Assembly: GCF_021021475.1 (NCBI RefSeq)
Contig: NZ_JAINWL010000002.1
Span: forward strand, 620,001 to 684,000
Length of the DNA: 64,000 nucleotides
Source: Citromicrobium bathyomarinum
GTDB taxonomy: Bacteria; Pseudomonadota; Alphaproteobacteria; Sphingomonadales; Sphingomonadaceae
Reading direction: 5' to 3'
The notes beneath the pieces were generated by a model. It was given only the letters and a program-made list of their open reading frames with translations. It made no database searches and was not told where the DNA came from. Shown one piece after another: positions 25,124 to 33,967 of this stretch. The position numbers were made by a program, and so were the translations under genes. Position 1 is the stretch's first letter, and each line of letters begins with the position of its first letter.

Positions 25124-27256
25124 ATGAAGCTGCTGGCAATTTTCATCGGGGCGAGCGCGGTCGCTCTCACCCCTGCGACCCTCGTCGCCCAGAACACGCC
25201 AGCGCCCGAACCCGCTGCTGAGGCCGAGGCGCCGCAGTCCGCATCTGCGATGGGCACGGTCGGGTCGGGGCCGGATCGCCGTTTCACCGGAGCGGACCTG
25301 TTCGATCTCGCCACCGCATCCGATCCGCAGATCAGCCCCGATGGGTCGCAGATTGCCTATGTGCGCCGGTCGAACGATGTGATGAGCGATAGCACGCGCA
25401 GCGCGATCTGGCTGGTCGATGCTAGTACCGGCGAGGAAAAGCCGGTTGCCGGGCAGGATGGCAATGCCTTCTCGCCGCGCTGGTCCCCCTCGGGCGACCG
25501 GCTGGCTTTCGTCTCGACCAATGGCGGCAGCGCGCAGCTATGGGTGCGATGGATGGACGGCGGCGAGGCTGTCCGCCTGACCGGATTGCCGACCAGCCCG
25601 TCGAGCATGGCGTGGTCACCCGATGGACGCTCCATCGCCTACACCATGCTGGTGAAGGACGATGCGCCCAAGCTTGGCGCCGCCCCGGAGAACAAGCCCG
25701 AAGGAGCCGAATGGGCAGAGCCGCTCCAGATTTACGACCTGCTGACCTACCGGGCGGACGGGGCGGGCTATCTCAAGCCCGGGTTCGAGAAGATCTTCGT
25801 CATTCCCGCCGATGGCGGTGCGCCGCGCCAGCTGACCTTCGGCCCTTCGCATGACGGCGGCCCGCTGTCCTGGTCGCGCGATGGAAGCACGATCTATTTC
25901 GGCGCCAATCGCAAGGCCGACTGGCAGAGCGACCCGGTCGAGGGAGAAATCTACGCGGTCGATCTGCCCAGCGGAGCGGTTTCCCAACTGACCGATCGGG
26001 ACGGGCCGGACCACAGCCCGCGCGTTTCGCCCGATGGCAACCGCATCGCCTATCTCGGCTACGACGATGCGTTGCGGGCGTACGAGAACGACGATCTCTA
26101 CGTGATGGATACCGACGGCTCCAACCGCCGGATCCTGACCGAGGGCTGGGACTTCAGCCCGACGGAAATCGAATGGGATGCGGACGGGCGCGCAATTTAC
26201 GCGCAGTATGATGTATCGGGCGAAACCCGCGTGGCACGCATTGGCCTCGATGGCTCGATCCGCGACGTTGCGAGCGGGCTTTCGGGCGGCGGGCTCGACC
26301 GGCCCTATACCGGGGGCAGCTTCTCGGTGGCGAAGACCGATGCGATCGTCTCGACCGGCGGACCCGCGACGCGTCCCGCCGAACTTCGCCTGACCCGCGG
26401 CGGCGACACCCGCATCCTGACCGACCTCAACCGGTCTTTGCGCGAAGTGAAGACGATGGGCGAGGTGCGCAAGATCACCACCGCGTCCAGCCATGACGGG
26501 ATACAGATCGAAGGCTGGCTGACCCTGCCGCCGGGCTATGTCGAGGGGCAGCGCGTACCGCTGATCCTTGAAATTCATGGCGGCCCCTTCGCCGCCTACG
26601 GCCCGCATTTCGCGAGCGACAACCAGCTCTATGCAGCGGCAGGCTACGCCGTGCTATCCGCCAATCCGCGCGGTTCGACGAGCTACGGCGAAGGCTTCGC
26701 GAACGAGATCGACAAGGCCTATCCCGGCAACGACTATTTCGACCTTATCAGCATCGTCGATGAAGCGATCGCACAGGGCATTGCCGATCCCGACGCGCTG
26801 TTCGTCACCGGCGGATCGGGCGGCGGGGTGCTGACCAGCTGGATCGTCGGCAAGACAAACCGCTTCAAGGCTGCAGCGACGCAGAAGCCGGTGATCAACT
26901 GGACCACGCAGGTCCTGACCGCGGACTCGCCAGCTTTCTTCGGTTCGTACTGGCTGGGCGCGCAACCGTGGGAGAACCCGCAGCTCTACTGGGATCGCTC
27001 GCCCCTGTCGCTGGTCGGCAATGTCGAGACGCCCACGCTGGTGGTGGTCGGGAGCGAGGATTATCGCACCCCGGTGAGCGAGTCCGAGCAGTATTATACT
27101 GCGCTCAGGCTGCGCGGCGTCCCTACCGCGCTGGTGAAGGTGCCTGGCGCCAGCCATGGCAGCATCGCCGCACGGCCATCGCAGAGCGCCGCGAAGGCCT
27201 CCGCCATTCTGGCCTGGTTCGAGCGGTACAAGGACGGCTGGTCGCCCGATAACTGA
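25124..27256 (+). CDS. S9-family serine peptidase (acylaminoacyl-/dipeptidyl-peptidase type), exported
   Basis: 710 aa. The start at ATG 25124 is preceded by GGAGAG and gives a clean signal peptide (MKLLAIFIGASAVALTPATLVAQ); the open frame extends upstream without a ribosome site. The N-terminal beta-propeller has repeated DG-x-I/L-A blades (SPDGSQIAYV, SPSGDRLAFV, SPDGRSIAYT, SPDGNRIAYL). The C-terminal alpha/beta-hydrolase domain has catalytic S565 in GGSGGG, D646 in GSEDYRTP and H678 in GASHGS. It is predicted periplasmic and removes di- or acyl-amino acids from peptides. It stands alone between the MerC gene and the efflux regulator. Confidence 0.93.
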   Translation: MKLLAIFIGASAVALTPATLVAQNTPAPEPAAEAEAPQSASAMGTVGSGPDRRFTGADLFDLATASDPQISPDGSQIAYVRRSNDVMSDSTRSAIWLVDASTGEEKPVAGQDGNAFSPRWSPSGDRLAFVSTNGGSAQLWVRWMDGGEAVRLTGLPTSPSSMAWSPDGRSIAYTMLVKDDAPKLGAAPENKPEGAEWAEPLQIYDLLTYRADGAGYLKPGFEKIFVIPADGGAPRQLTFGPSHDGGPLSWSRDGSTIYFGANRKADWQSDPVEGEIYAVDLPSGAVSQLTDRDGPDHSPRVSPDGNRIAYLGYDDALRAYENDDLYVMDTDGSNRRILTEGWDFSPTEIEWDADGRAIYAQYDVSGETRVARIGLDGSIRDVASGLSGGGLDRPYTGGSFSVAKTDAIVSTGGPATRPAELRLTRGGDTRILTDLNRSLREVKTMGEVRKITTASSHDGIQIEGWLTLPPGYVEGQRVPLILEIHGGPFAAYGPHFASDNQLYAAAGYAVLSANPRGSTSYGEGFANEIDKAYPGNDYFDLISIVDEAIAQGIADPDALFVTGGSGGGVLTSWIVGKTNRFKAAATQKPVINWTTQVLTADSPAFFGSYWLGAQPWENPQLYWDRSPLSLVGNVETPTLVVVGSEDYRTPVSESEQYYTALRLRGVPTALVKVPGASHGSIAARPSQSAAKASAILAWFERYKDGWSPDN

Positions 27257-27323
27257 GGCTATGTGACGGCACGTACACCGCACCATCCGTCGGATCGGTC
27301 GATCTGCGGTCCGGCAGGTGCTG

Positions 27324-27367
27324 CCTCCTCGAATATATTCAACGCCTATTGAATATATTCGAGGAGG
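27324..27367. promoter_or_regulatory. Perfect 19-bp-arm palindrome, TetR operator candidate
   Basis: CCTCCTCGAATATATTCAA (27324-27342) is followed by a 6-bp centre and its exact reverse complement (27349-27367). Each arm contains the self-palindromic decamer GAATATATTC; their centres are 20 bp apart, about two helical turns. The element lies 33 bp before the TetR gene, in the position of an autoregulatory operator able to hold two dimers. It has no T-run, so a terminator is unlikely. Confidence 0.7.
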
Positions 27368-27399
27368 ATCCTAGATCGCGCTCCTGACAGGAGCGTAGA

Positions 27400-28032
27400 G
27401 TGACCAAGCGACGCGGGCCGGGGCGGCCCAGAAAAAGCGATACGGATACGAGCGCGGCGATCGCCGACGCCGCCCGGCGGCGCTTTGCCACGCGGGGCTA
27501 CGAAGCGACCTCGCTGCGTGAAATTGCCTCGGACGCGAACATCGACGTCGCGCTGATCGCCTATCGGTTCGGCGGCAAGGCGGGCTTGTGGAAGTCGATC
27601 GTCTCGCAATCGGCGAAGGATCTTCAAGCAGCGCTCCACCAAGCGATGACAGACACGCAGGCGAAGCCCGCCCGCGAACGTTTGCGCCACGCGATGAGGG
27701 CCTTCATCGACTACCAGCTTGCGCACCCGGATATGCCGCGGCTTCTGTTGCGCGACATCACGATCGATTCCGATCGCAACGACTGGTTGCTCGACGAACT
27801 TTCCCTGCCGCTGCACCGCTATTTCTTCGATCTTGCCCAGGCGGCTGCGGCAGAGTGCGAGGGCGATGTGCACCACCTGCAATTCAGGGTCGCCAATTTC
27901 ATCTATGCAGCGGCGAGTACGGTCGCCCGGCGCGAACGGCTCGCCAAGCTGGTCGATAATGTTGCGGACGACCGGGCGTTCGAGGCGGCGCTCGAAGACA
28001 CTCTGATTGACAGAGGATTGCGCTGTGACTGA
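27400..28032 (+). CDS. TetR-family repressor of the efflux operon
   Basis: 210 aa from the GTG at 27400 after AGGAG. The N-terminal helix-turn-helix is canonical: ARRRFATRGYEATSLREIASDANIDVALIAYRFGGKAGLWKSIV. It is preceded by a basic RRGPGRPRK extension. The C-terminal ligand domain is the usual helical size. It is the first gene of a tripartite efflux operon and sits just after the large palindrome at 27324-27367, so autorepression and induction by an efflux substrate is the likely mode (inference). Confidence 0.92.
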   Translation: MTKRRGPGRPRKSDTDTSAAIADAARRRFATRGYEATSLREIASDANIDVALIAYRFGGKAGLWKSIVSQSAKDLQAALHQAMTDTQAKPARERLRHAMRAFIDYQLAHPDMPRLLLRDITIDSDRNDWLLDELSLPLHRYFFDLAQAAAAECEGDVHHLQFRVANFIYAAASTVARRERLAKLVDNVADDRAFEAALEDTLIDRGLRCD

Positions 28033-29710
28033 TCGCCAACCGCTTTTCGACCACGCGGCCGGCTATCGTTTCAAGCCGCACGAGATGCCGATTCTGCCCG
28101 GGTCGCCCGCCAATCCGGACCACCCGGGTGCCAGGCGTGCAGCCTATCTTGCCATCGGTATTTTCATCGGGCTGCTCGGTGGCAGTCAGAACGGCTTCCT
28201 GCTGGCGAATTCCGGCGCCGTCCAAGCCGAATTCGCCCTTACACCGGTGGAGGCGGGCTGGCTCACGGTCGCATTCTATTCGACCTATTCGTGCTTGAGC
28301 ATGCTGCTTTTCCGGGTGCGGCAGCATTTCGGTATCCAGCCCTTCGTGCGCTGGGCGATGGCAGGGCTTGTGGCTGCCAATTTCGTGCAGATGATCGGCC
28401 CGGGCTATTACCCCGAACTGGTGGCGCGCGCCGTGGCCGGGATTACGGCCGCAGGATTGTCGGCGCTGACGATCTACTACCTCATGCAGGGCCTGCCTGC
28501 GGCAATGAGGGTTGGGGGACTGGTGATTTCGCTTGGCCTTACGCAGATCGCGTTTCCTCTGACGAGGGCGCTGTCGCCGGTGCTGCTGGTGGATAACGAC
28601 ATGGATCATGTCTTCCAGTTCCAGTTTGCCCTGTCGCTTCTCGGTTTCGGGCTTGTGTACCTGCTGCGGCTTCCCCCGGGCGAGCGCAAGGAGACGTTCG
28701 AACCGCTCGATATTCCCAGCATCGCTCTCTTCATAGTCGGCATCAGCGCCTTGTGCGCGTTCCTGATCCAGGGCCGCATCCAGTGGTGGGATACCCCCTG
28801 GCTCGGCTATGCGCTGGCGGTCGCCATCCTTTGCCTCGGGGGCTGTTTCCTGATCGAAGCCCACCGGAAGACTCCGATGCTTGACCTCAGCTGGCTGTCC
28901 AGCCGCGCGATCCTGAGCCTTGCCGCAATCGGTGCGACGGTGCGCGTGCTGGTCGCCGAACAGGGCTTCGGCGCAAGCGGAATGTTCTCCGCGCTGGGCT
29001 ATGGCAACCAGCAGCTCACCGGCTATTTCTGGGTGCTGACCGGCGCGACCTTCGGCGGCATGGTGCTTTCGGTGGTGCGCCTGGACCCCAAGGATCTGAC
29101 ACGCCCGGTCCTGTTCGCGGTCTTCGTCATCTGCATCGCCGCCTTCGCCGACACCCGGTCAGGTGTCATGTCGCGCCCGCAAGATCTCTACTGGACCCAG
29201 GCTGCAATCGCTTTCGCCGCGGTGTTCGCCATGGGCCCTATCATGATGGAAGGCATGCTCCGCGCGCTGGCTGCCGGGCAGAGGTTCGTCATCAGCTTCA
29301 TCGCGATCTTCTCGCTGTCGCAGTCGATGGGCGGTCTGGCAGGCAGTGCGCTGCTCTCGGCCTTTCACACGATACGCCTGAAGACGCACCTGATCGATGC
29401 CGGTAGCACGCTGACGCTCGGCAATATCCAGTTTGGGCAGGCCCTGTCCAACGCCGCGCGGCGGGTCGCGCCCGTGCAGTCGGACCCTGCTCTGCAGCAA
29501 CAGGTGGCATCCTCCAGCATCTCACAGTCTGTCTCGCGCGAGGCGGCGGTGCTGGCATTCAACGACGTGTTTTTCCTCGTCGGCACTCTCGCGGCAGTGA
29601 CCTTCGCCGTGATTTTCGTGCCGTGGCTCATCAACAAGATTCGCGGGCGCAATCCGCTCGCCAAGGAACTGGCCTCGCTGGAGGCCATGCTCTCAAGGAC
29701 CAAGCAATGA
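28025..29710 (+). CDS. MFS multidrug exporter, DHA2/EmrB-like
   Basis: 561 aa from the GTG at 28025, which overlaps the end of tetR and has GAGG upstream; TTG 28007 is possible but weaker. About 14 hydrophobic segments can be counted, beginning AAYLAIGIFIGLLGGSQNGF and ending VGTLAAVTFAVIFVPWLI. This fits the 14-TM DHA2 family. The soluble-loop insert near the C-terminus (IRLKTHLIDAGSTLTLGNIQFGQALSNAARRV) is typical of EmrB-type pumps. With the adaptor and outer-membrane genes downstream it forms a complete tripartite pump. The drug range is unknown. Confidence 0.9.
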   Translation: MTDRQPLFDHAAGYRFKPHEMPILPGSPANPDHPGARRAAYLAIGIFIGLLGGSQNGFLLANSGAVQAEFALTPVEAGWLTVAFYSTYSCLSMLLFRVRQHFGIQPFVRWAMAGLVAANFVQMIGPGYYPELVARAVAGITAAGLSALTIYYLMQGLPAAMRVGGLVISLGLTQIAFPLTRALSPVLLVDNDMDHVFQFQFALSLLGFGLVYLLRLPPGERKETFEPLDIPSIALFIVGISALCAFLIQGRIQWWDTPWLGYALAVAILCLGGCFLIEAHRKTPMLDLSWLSSRAILSLAAIGATVRVLVAEQGFGASGMFSALGYGNQQLTGYFWVLTGATFGGMVLSVVRLDPKDLTRPVLFAVFVICIAAFADTRSGVMSRPQDLYWTQAAIAFAAVFAMGPIMMEGMLRALAAGQRFVISFIAIFSLSQSMGGLAGSALLSAFHTIRLKTHLIDAGSTLTLGNIQFGQALSNAARRVAPVQSDPALQQQVASSSISQSVSREAAVLAFNDVFFLVGTLAAVTFAVIFVPWLINKIRGRNPLAKELASLEAMLSRTKQ

Positions 29711-30825
29711 CAAATTCCCCTTCACAGAGCGAGGCTCAACCCGAGGTTTCCGAAGACAAGCCCGTCGAGGCGGAAACAGGGAAAGGGTGGTCTCCCAATG
29801 TTTCGCGGCGGCGCATCATCGTTGCCGTCTTCGTTATCCTCGCTGGGGTCTTCGCGACCTTGTACGCTTGGGATCTTCCGCCATTCGCTGGCGGCGACGA
29901 GACGACGAACAATGCCTATGTGCGCGGCCGTACGACGGTGGTGAGCCCGCAGGTCGCCGGCTACCTTACCGAAGTGCCCGTCACCGACTTCCAGCGGGTT
30001 GAGGAGGGCGACCTTCTCGCGCGGATCGACGATGCGCCGTTCCAGCAGAAGGTCCTGCAAGGCTCGGCGAACTCCGCTGCGCAGCAGGCTGCACTGGCCA
30101 ATAGCGCGCAGAGCCTGCGCTCCGCCCAGGCGCAGCTCAAGCTGCAGACCGCCGCGGTGACGAGCGCGCGCGCCGCGCTGCAGAAGGCGCAGGCGGACAT
30201 GAACCGCATTGCCGAACTGGTCGACGAGGGATCGGTCTCGCTACGCGAGCGCGACCAGGCGCGCGCCGCCTTGCAGCAGGCGCAGGCCGGTGTGCAGCAA
30301 GCGGAGGCCCAGCGGGCCATCGCCGCCGAGAACGTGCGATCGGTCACGGTCGGTCGCGGTGGGCTGGAAGCGCAGGTTGCCGGTGCCGAGGCATCGAAAG
30401 ACCTCGCCGAGATCGAGCTTTCCCGCACCGAAATCCGCGCGCCGCGTTCGGGCCGCCTGAGCGAGATTACCGCCCGCGTCGGCCAGCTCGTCAGCGCGGG
30501 GACGCAGCTGATGTACATCGTCCCCGACGAGCTGTGGGTGGTCGCAAACTTCAAGGAGACCCAGACCGCCGAGATGGCGGTGGGCCAGCGGGCGACGCTG
30601 GAAGTCGATGCGCTGGGCGGGCTGGAACTGACCGGTCGGGTGCAGAGCATCGCGCCTGCCGCCAGCAGCGAATTCAGCATCGTCAAGCCGGACACGGGCG
30701 CGGGCAATTTCGTGAAGGTGCCGCAGCGCATCGCGGTGCGCATCGTGCTCGACAAGGGGCAGAAGGCTGCCGAGCGGCTGGGGCCGGGCATGTCGGTCGT
30801 CGCAACCGTTCACACCAAGGATTGA
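29707..30825 (+). CDS. HlyD/EmrA-type membrane fusion (adaptor) protein
   Basis: 372 aa, ATGA overlap with the MFS gene. An N-terminal membrane anchor (RRRIIVAVFVILAGVFATLYAW, residues about 35-56) follows a cytoplasmic tail. The biotinyl-lipoyl half-motifs VSPQVAGYLTEVPVTDFQRVEEGDLLARID and IELSRTEIRAPRSGRL flank a long alpha-helical, coiled-coil-like hairpin rich in Q and A (about residues 115-225). The family bridges the inner-membrane exporter and the outer-membrane channel. It has the EmrA-like size. Confidence 0.92.
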   Translation: MTNSPSQSEAQPEVSEDKPVEAETGKGWSPNVSRRRIIVAVFVILAGVFATLYAWDLPPFAGGDETTNNAYVRGRTTVVSPQVAGYLTEVPVTDFQRVEEGDLLARIDDAPFQQKVLQGSANSAAQQAALANSAQSLRSAQAQLKLQTAAVTSARAALQKAQADMNRIAELVDEGSVSLRERDQARAALQQAQAGVQQAEAQRAIAAENVRSVTVGRGGLEAQVAGAEASKDLAEIELSRTEIRAPRSGRLSEITARVGQLVSAGTQLMYIVPDELWVVANFKETQTAEMAVGQRATLEVDALGGLELTGRVQSIAPAASSEFSIVKPDTGAGNFVKVPQRIAVRIVLDKGQKAAERLGPGMSVVATVHTKD

Positions 30826-30830
30826 TCGCC

Positions 30831-32195
30831 ATGCGCAAATCTCTTGCCCTTCTGCTCACATCCGCGCTCGCGCTGTCCGCCTGCGCGCCGAGCCTGCAGG
30901 ATGCCCCCGTGGGCAGTGCCGTGACGCCGCCGATCGAGTGGCGCACGCAGCTTGGTGCGAGCGCCCCGGTCGAGGCGGCGTGGTGGGAAAGCTTCGGCGA
31001 TCCCCAGCTGTCCCGCCTTGTCGAGCAGGCGCGGCTCAACAATCCCGATGTCCGCATCGCGGCGGCGCGAGTGGATGAAGCACGCGCGACCGAACAGGCT
31101 TCACGCGGGTACCTGCTGCCATCCCTTGGCGTGGGCGTCGAAGGCGGAGTGCAGCGCGAGGTGTCGGCGCTGGGGCGGCCACAGGAGTCGGTTGCGGCCC
31201 AGCCGACCTTTCGCGCCTCCTACGAACTCGACCTTTTCGGCAAGAACGCCGCGCGGGTCGATGCGGCAGAGGCAGGCGTTGCGGCGAGCGCGGCTGGCGA
31301 AGAAGCCGTTCGCCTCGCAGTGAGCGCGGCCACCGCCACAGGCTACATCACACTGCTCGCGCTGGATGCCCGGCTCGCAGTGCTGGAAGATACGCTGGCG
31401 GCGCGCCAGGAGGCGCTCAAGTTCGCCCGCGACCGTGCCGAGGTCGGCTATACGTCGCAGCTGCCCTTGCGGCAGGCGGAGGCCGAATATCAGGCGACCG
31501 CGCAGCTGGTCCCACAATTGAAGGCGCAGATTGCGCGGCAGGAGAATGCGCTGTCGGTCCTGACCGGGGAACTGCCCGGCGGCATCGAACGTGGCGGGAC
31601 GCTGGACGAACTGGTGGCTCCGGCACCGCCCGCAACGCTCCCTTCCGAACTTCTGCGCCGCAGGCCGGATATCGCGGCGGCGGAATACCGGATCGCCGCA
31701 GCCGACGCCAAGATGCGGGTCGCGCGCGCCGATTTCATGCCGTCGATCGATCTCGGGGCGAGCGCAGGCCTGGCGCTCTCCGACCTGCTCGCCGATCCGA
31801 TCAGCGTCTGGTCGTTCGGCGGCAGCATCCTTGCGCCGATCTTCCAGGGCGGGCGGCTGCAAGCGCAGCTCGACGGCGCGACCGCGCAGCGCGATCAGGC
31901 GGCCTGGGCCTATCGCTCCACCGTGCTCGGTGCCTTCCGGGAGGTGGAGGATCGCATGGCGATCCTGGCCAATCTCGGCGAACAGCAGACTGCGCTGGAG
32001 GCCCAGCAGAGCGCGGTCGCGGATGCGCTGCGCCATGCGCGCAATCGCTACCGTGCAGGCTACACGCCTTATATCGAGCAGGTCGATGCGCAGCGTGCGC
32101 TGCTCGGGGTCGAACTCTCGCTCGTGCAGGCGAAGGCCGACGAACTGACCACGCTGGTGGGGCTTTACCAGGCGGTCGGCGGCGCCCCGCGCTAG
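30831..32195 (+). CDS. NodT-type outer-membrane efflux lipoprotein
   Basis: 454 aa. The signal peptide MRKSLALLLTSALALSAC has the lipobox cysteine C18. The two OEP repeats each carry the long helices typical of TolC-fold channels (ARLNNPDVRIAAARVDEARATEQASRG; LRRRPDIAAAEYRIAAADAKMRVARADFMPSI). The motif LRRRPD and the C-terminal VGLYQAVGGAPR fit the NodT/OprM group. It starts 5 bp after the adaptor stop and completes the TetR-MFS-HlyD-NodT operon. Confidence 0.93.
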   Translation: MRKSLALLLTSALALSACAPSLQDAPVGSAVTPPIEWRTQLGASAPVEAAWWESFGDPQLSRLVEQARLNNPDVRIAAARVDEARATEQASRGYLLPSLGVGVEGGVQREVSALGRPQESVAAQPTFRASYELDLFGKNAARVDAAEAGVAASAAGEEAVRLAVSAATATGYITLLALDARLAVLEDTLAARQEALKFARDRAEVGYTSQLPLRQAEAEYQATAQLVPQLKAQIARQENALSVLTGELPGGIERGGTLDELVAPAPPATLPSELLRRRPDIAAAEYRIAAADAKMRVARADFMPSIDLGASAGLALSDLLADPISVWSFGGSILAPIFQGGRLQAQLDGATAQRDQAAWAYRSTVLGAFREVEDRMAILANLGEQQTALEAQQSAVADALRHARNRYRAGYTPYIEQVDAQRALLGVELSLVQAKADELTTLVGLYQAVGGAPR

Positions 32196-32217
32196 TCGCG
32201 GACACCGCCGGACCCGT

Positions 32218-32880
32218 TCAAGTCGTGTCGACCAGTCGCCTCAGCTTGGCGAGCGAGGTCTTCGGATCCTCGTGATAGTCGATGGTCGATCGTAGCTTGC
32301 CCTCGGCATCCATCAGATAGACCGAGGCGGTGTGGTCGATGGTGTAGTCATCGCCTTCGGTCGGCACCTTCTTGTAAAAGGCGTGGTAGGCCTTTGTGAC
32401 CCGGGCGATTTCTTCGTCCGAGCCGGTGAGGCCGATGATCGGCGTGCCGAACAGGTCGACATAGCGCCCGATATCTTCCGGACTGTCATAGCCGGGGTCG
32501 ACCGAGACGAACACGATCCGGAACTTGTCGCCGTCCTCACCCATCTGCTTGCGCAATTTGGCGAGGCTTGCGAGCGTTGTCGGGCACACATCCGGGCATC
32601 GGGTGAAACCGAAGAAGATCGCAAACGGCTTTCCCTTCAGTGTCTGGTCGGTGACGGTCGAACCATCCGCGGCGGTGAGTGAGAATGCACCGCCGACCGT
32701 GTCGGCATAACCGGCCGGTTGATCCGGCGCAGGCTGCCTGTCCGGCCCGACCAGAGCGAATAGACCCATCCCGGCGAAAAGCGCCACGAACAGCCAGACG
32801 ATCATCCGGAAGGTTCTCAAACCCGCCGCGCGTTCTTCCGGCGTCTGCTTTTCTTCAAGCTCTGGAAACGGATCACTCAT
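32218..32880 (-). CDS. SCO1/SenC copper protein
   Basis: 220 aa. One N-terminal transmembrane helix (MIVWLFVALFAGMGLFALV) anchors a periplasmic thioredoxin-like domain. Copper ligands are C95 and C99 (TRCPDVC) and H183 (YTIDHTASVYL). SCO proteins deliver copper to the CuA centre of cytochrome c oxidase or act as thiol reductants. The start overlaps the end of the PCuAC gene by 8 bp, so both are co-translated in a copper-delivery operon. Confidence 0.95.
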   Translation of the reverse strand: MSDPFPELEEKQTPEERAAGLRTFRMIVWLFVALFAGMGLFALVGPDRQPAPDQPAGYADTVGGAFSLTAADGSTVTDQTLKGKPFAIFFGFTRCPDVCPTTLASLAKLRKQMGEDGDKFRIVFVSVDPGYDSPEDIGRYVDLFGTPIIGLTGSDEEIARVTKAYHAFYKKVPTEGDDYTIDHTASVYLMDAEGKLRSTIDYHEDPKTSLAKLRRLVDTT

Positions 32881-33415
32881 CGCCCCCTCCTACCTCAGGC
32901 CCCTGCGAGCCGACTGGCTTGACGATGAGTTCCACCTCGACCGGCCCGGCCTTCTCAAAGGTGAGCGTCAGGGGGACGGTTTCGCCCCGTTCAAGCGGGT
33001 GATTGAGGCCCATCAGCATGATGTGGAAGCTGCCCGGCTTCAGCGTGACCGTATCGCCTGCGGGGATATCCAGTCCATCGGACAACTGACGCATGCGCAT
33101 CACGCCGTCGGTCATGTCGACCGTGTGGATCTGCACGTCGCCCGCCACCGGGGTCGATCCGCCGGTCAGCCGGTCGGCACCGCTGCCCTCGTTGGCGATG
33201 GTCATGAAAGCGCCGCCCGCGTCCTGGCCCTTCGCGGTCTCGCGCGACCAGGGGGCGGTGATGACGAGCTCGCTGCTGGCGTTTTCGCTTGCCGCGCCCT
33301 CAGGCTGGGATTGCGAGCTGCACGCTCCGATCGAAAGGATGAGCGCTGCGGCGCCAGCAGCGGCAAAGCCAGCGTGGATCGTCCGCCCCAGCGGGCGGGT
33401 CGTCTTGAATTGCAT
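32873..33415 (-). CDS. PCuAC-type periplasmic copper chaperone, lipoprotein
   Basis: 180 aa. The signal peptide ends in LSIGAC with the lipobox cysteine C32, which suggests membrane anchoring. The copper site follows the H-x10-M-x(21-22)-H-x-M pattern: H97, M108, H131 and M133. The stretch APWSRETAKGQDAGGAFMTIANEG is the usual N-terminal part of the domain. It hands Cu(I) to SCO and the oxidase. It lies between the DUF2946 and SCO genes. Confidence 0.94.
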   Translation of the reverse strand: MQFKTTRPLGRTIHAGFAAAGAAALILSIGACSSQSQPEGAASENASSELVITAPWSRETAKGQDAGGAFMTIANEGSGADRLTGGSTPVAGDVQIHTVDMTDGVMRMRQLSDGLDIPAGDTVTLKPGSFHIMLMGLNHPLERGETVPLTLTFEKAGPVEVELIVKPVGSQGPEVGGGDE

Positions 33416-33489
33416 TTTCTATACTCCGAAAGGCCGCGCTGCGCATTCCGGGCGCGCGACGGCAGAACCGACAGGTCAGGCTAGGATTG

Positions 33490-33900
33490 TCAGGCCGCTG
33501 CCGGAGGGCCGCGCAGCGGCGGTCGGAGGTAGGAGTTTCGCTGAAACGCAAGGTGCCGCACCGGCGCTAGGCCGAGCACGAGGATGAAGGCGAGGGCGAG
33601 CGCCAGCAGTGCGGCGTCGCCCGCGCCGCCGGCCGCCTTTGCGAGGCCGGAGAAGGCGCAATGCTTGGCCTTCTCCATGCCATCCGAATGGCCGCTGGCC
33701 GGCTTCTTGCCCGGGATGACCAGTTGCATCTGCTTGAGGCCGGCCGAGGCATCGGAACAGATCGTTACCGAAAGAACGGTGTCGCTGGCGGTGGACACCA
33801 TGAAACCCGCGGGGATTATTGCCCGGATAAAAAACGCCACCAGCAGCAGCGCGAGCGCAAGGTGGCGGTATTCCCGAATCAAGGCGCGCAAGGGTTTCAT
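33490..33900 (-). CDS. DUF2946-like small membrane protein of the copper operon
   Basis: 136 aa. A first hydrophobic helix (LALALLLVAFFIRAIIPAGFM) is followed by VTICSD, a cysteine/histidine-poor middle (KHCAF) and a second helix (LLALALAFILVLGLAPVRHLAF). The IPAGFM then ICSD order is that of DUF2946 proteins, which are common near copper genes. The function is unknown. It heads the minus-strand run DUF2946-PCuAC-SCO with a 74-bp gap before PCuAC, so it may have separate translation but shared transcription. Confidence 0.7.
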   Translation of the reverse strand: MKPLRALIREYRHLALALLLVAFFIRAIIPAGFMVSTASDTVLSVTICSDASAGLKQMQLVIPGKKPASGHSDGMEKAKHCAFSGLAKAAGGAGDAALLALALAFILVLGLAPVRHLAFQRNSYLRPPLRGPPAAA

Positions 33901-33967
33901 CCGCCATGTGCCCTAGAGCGCGGTCGTCGCTTTGTCAGCCAGCCGCCTTCGCCGCTTCGCCGCAGCG

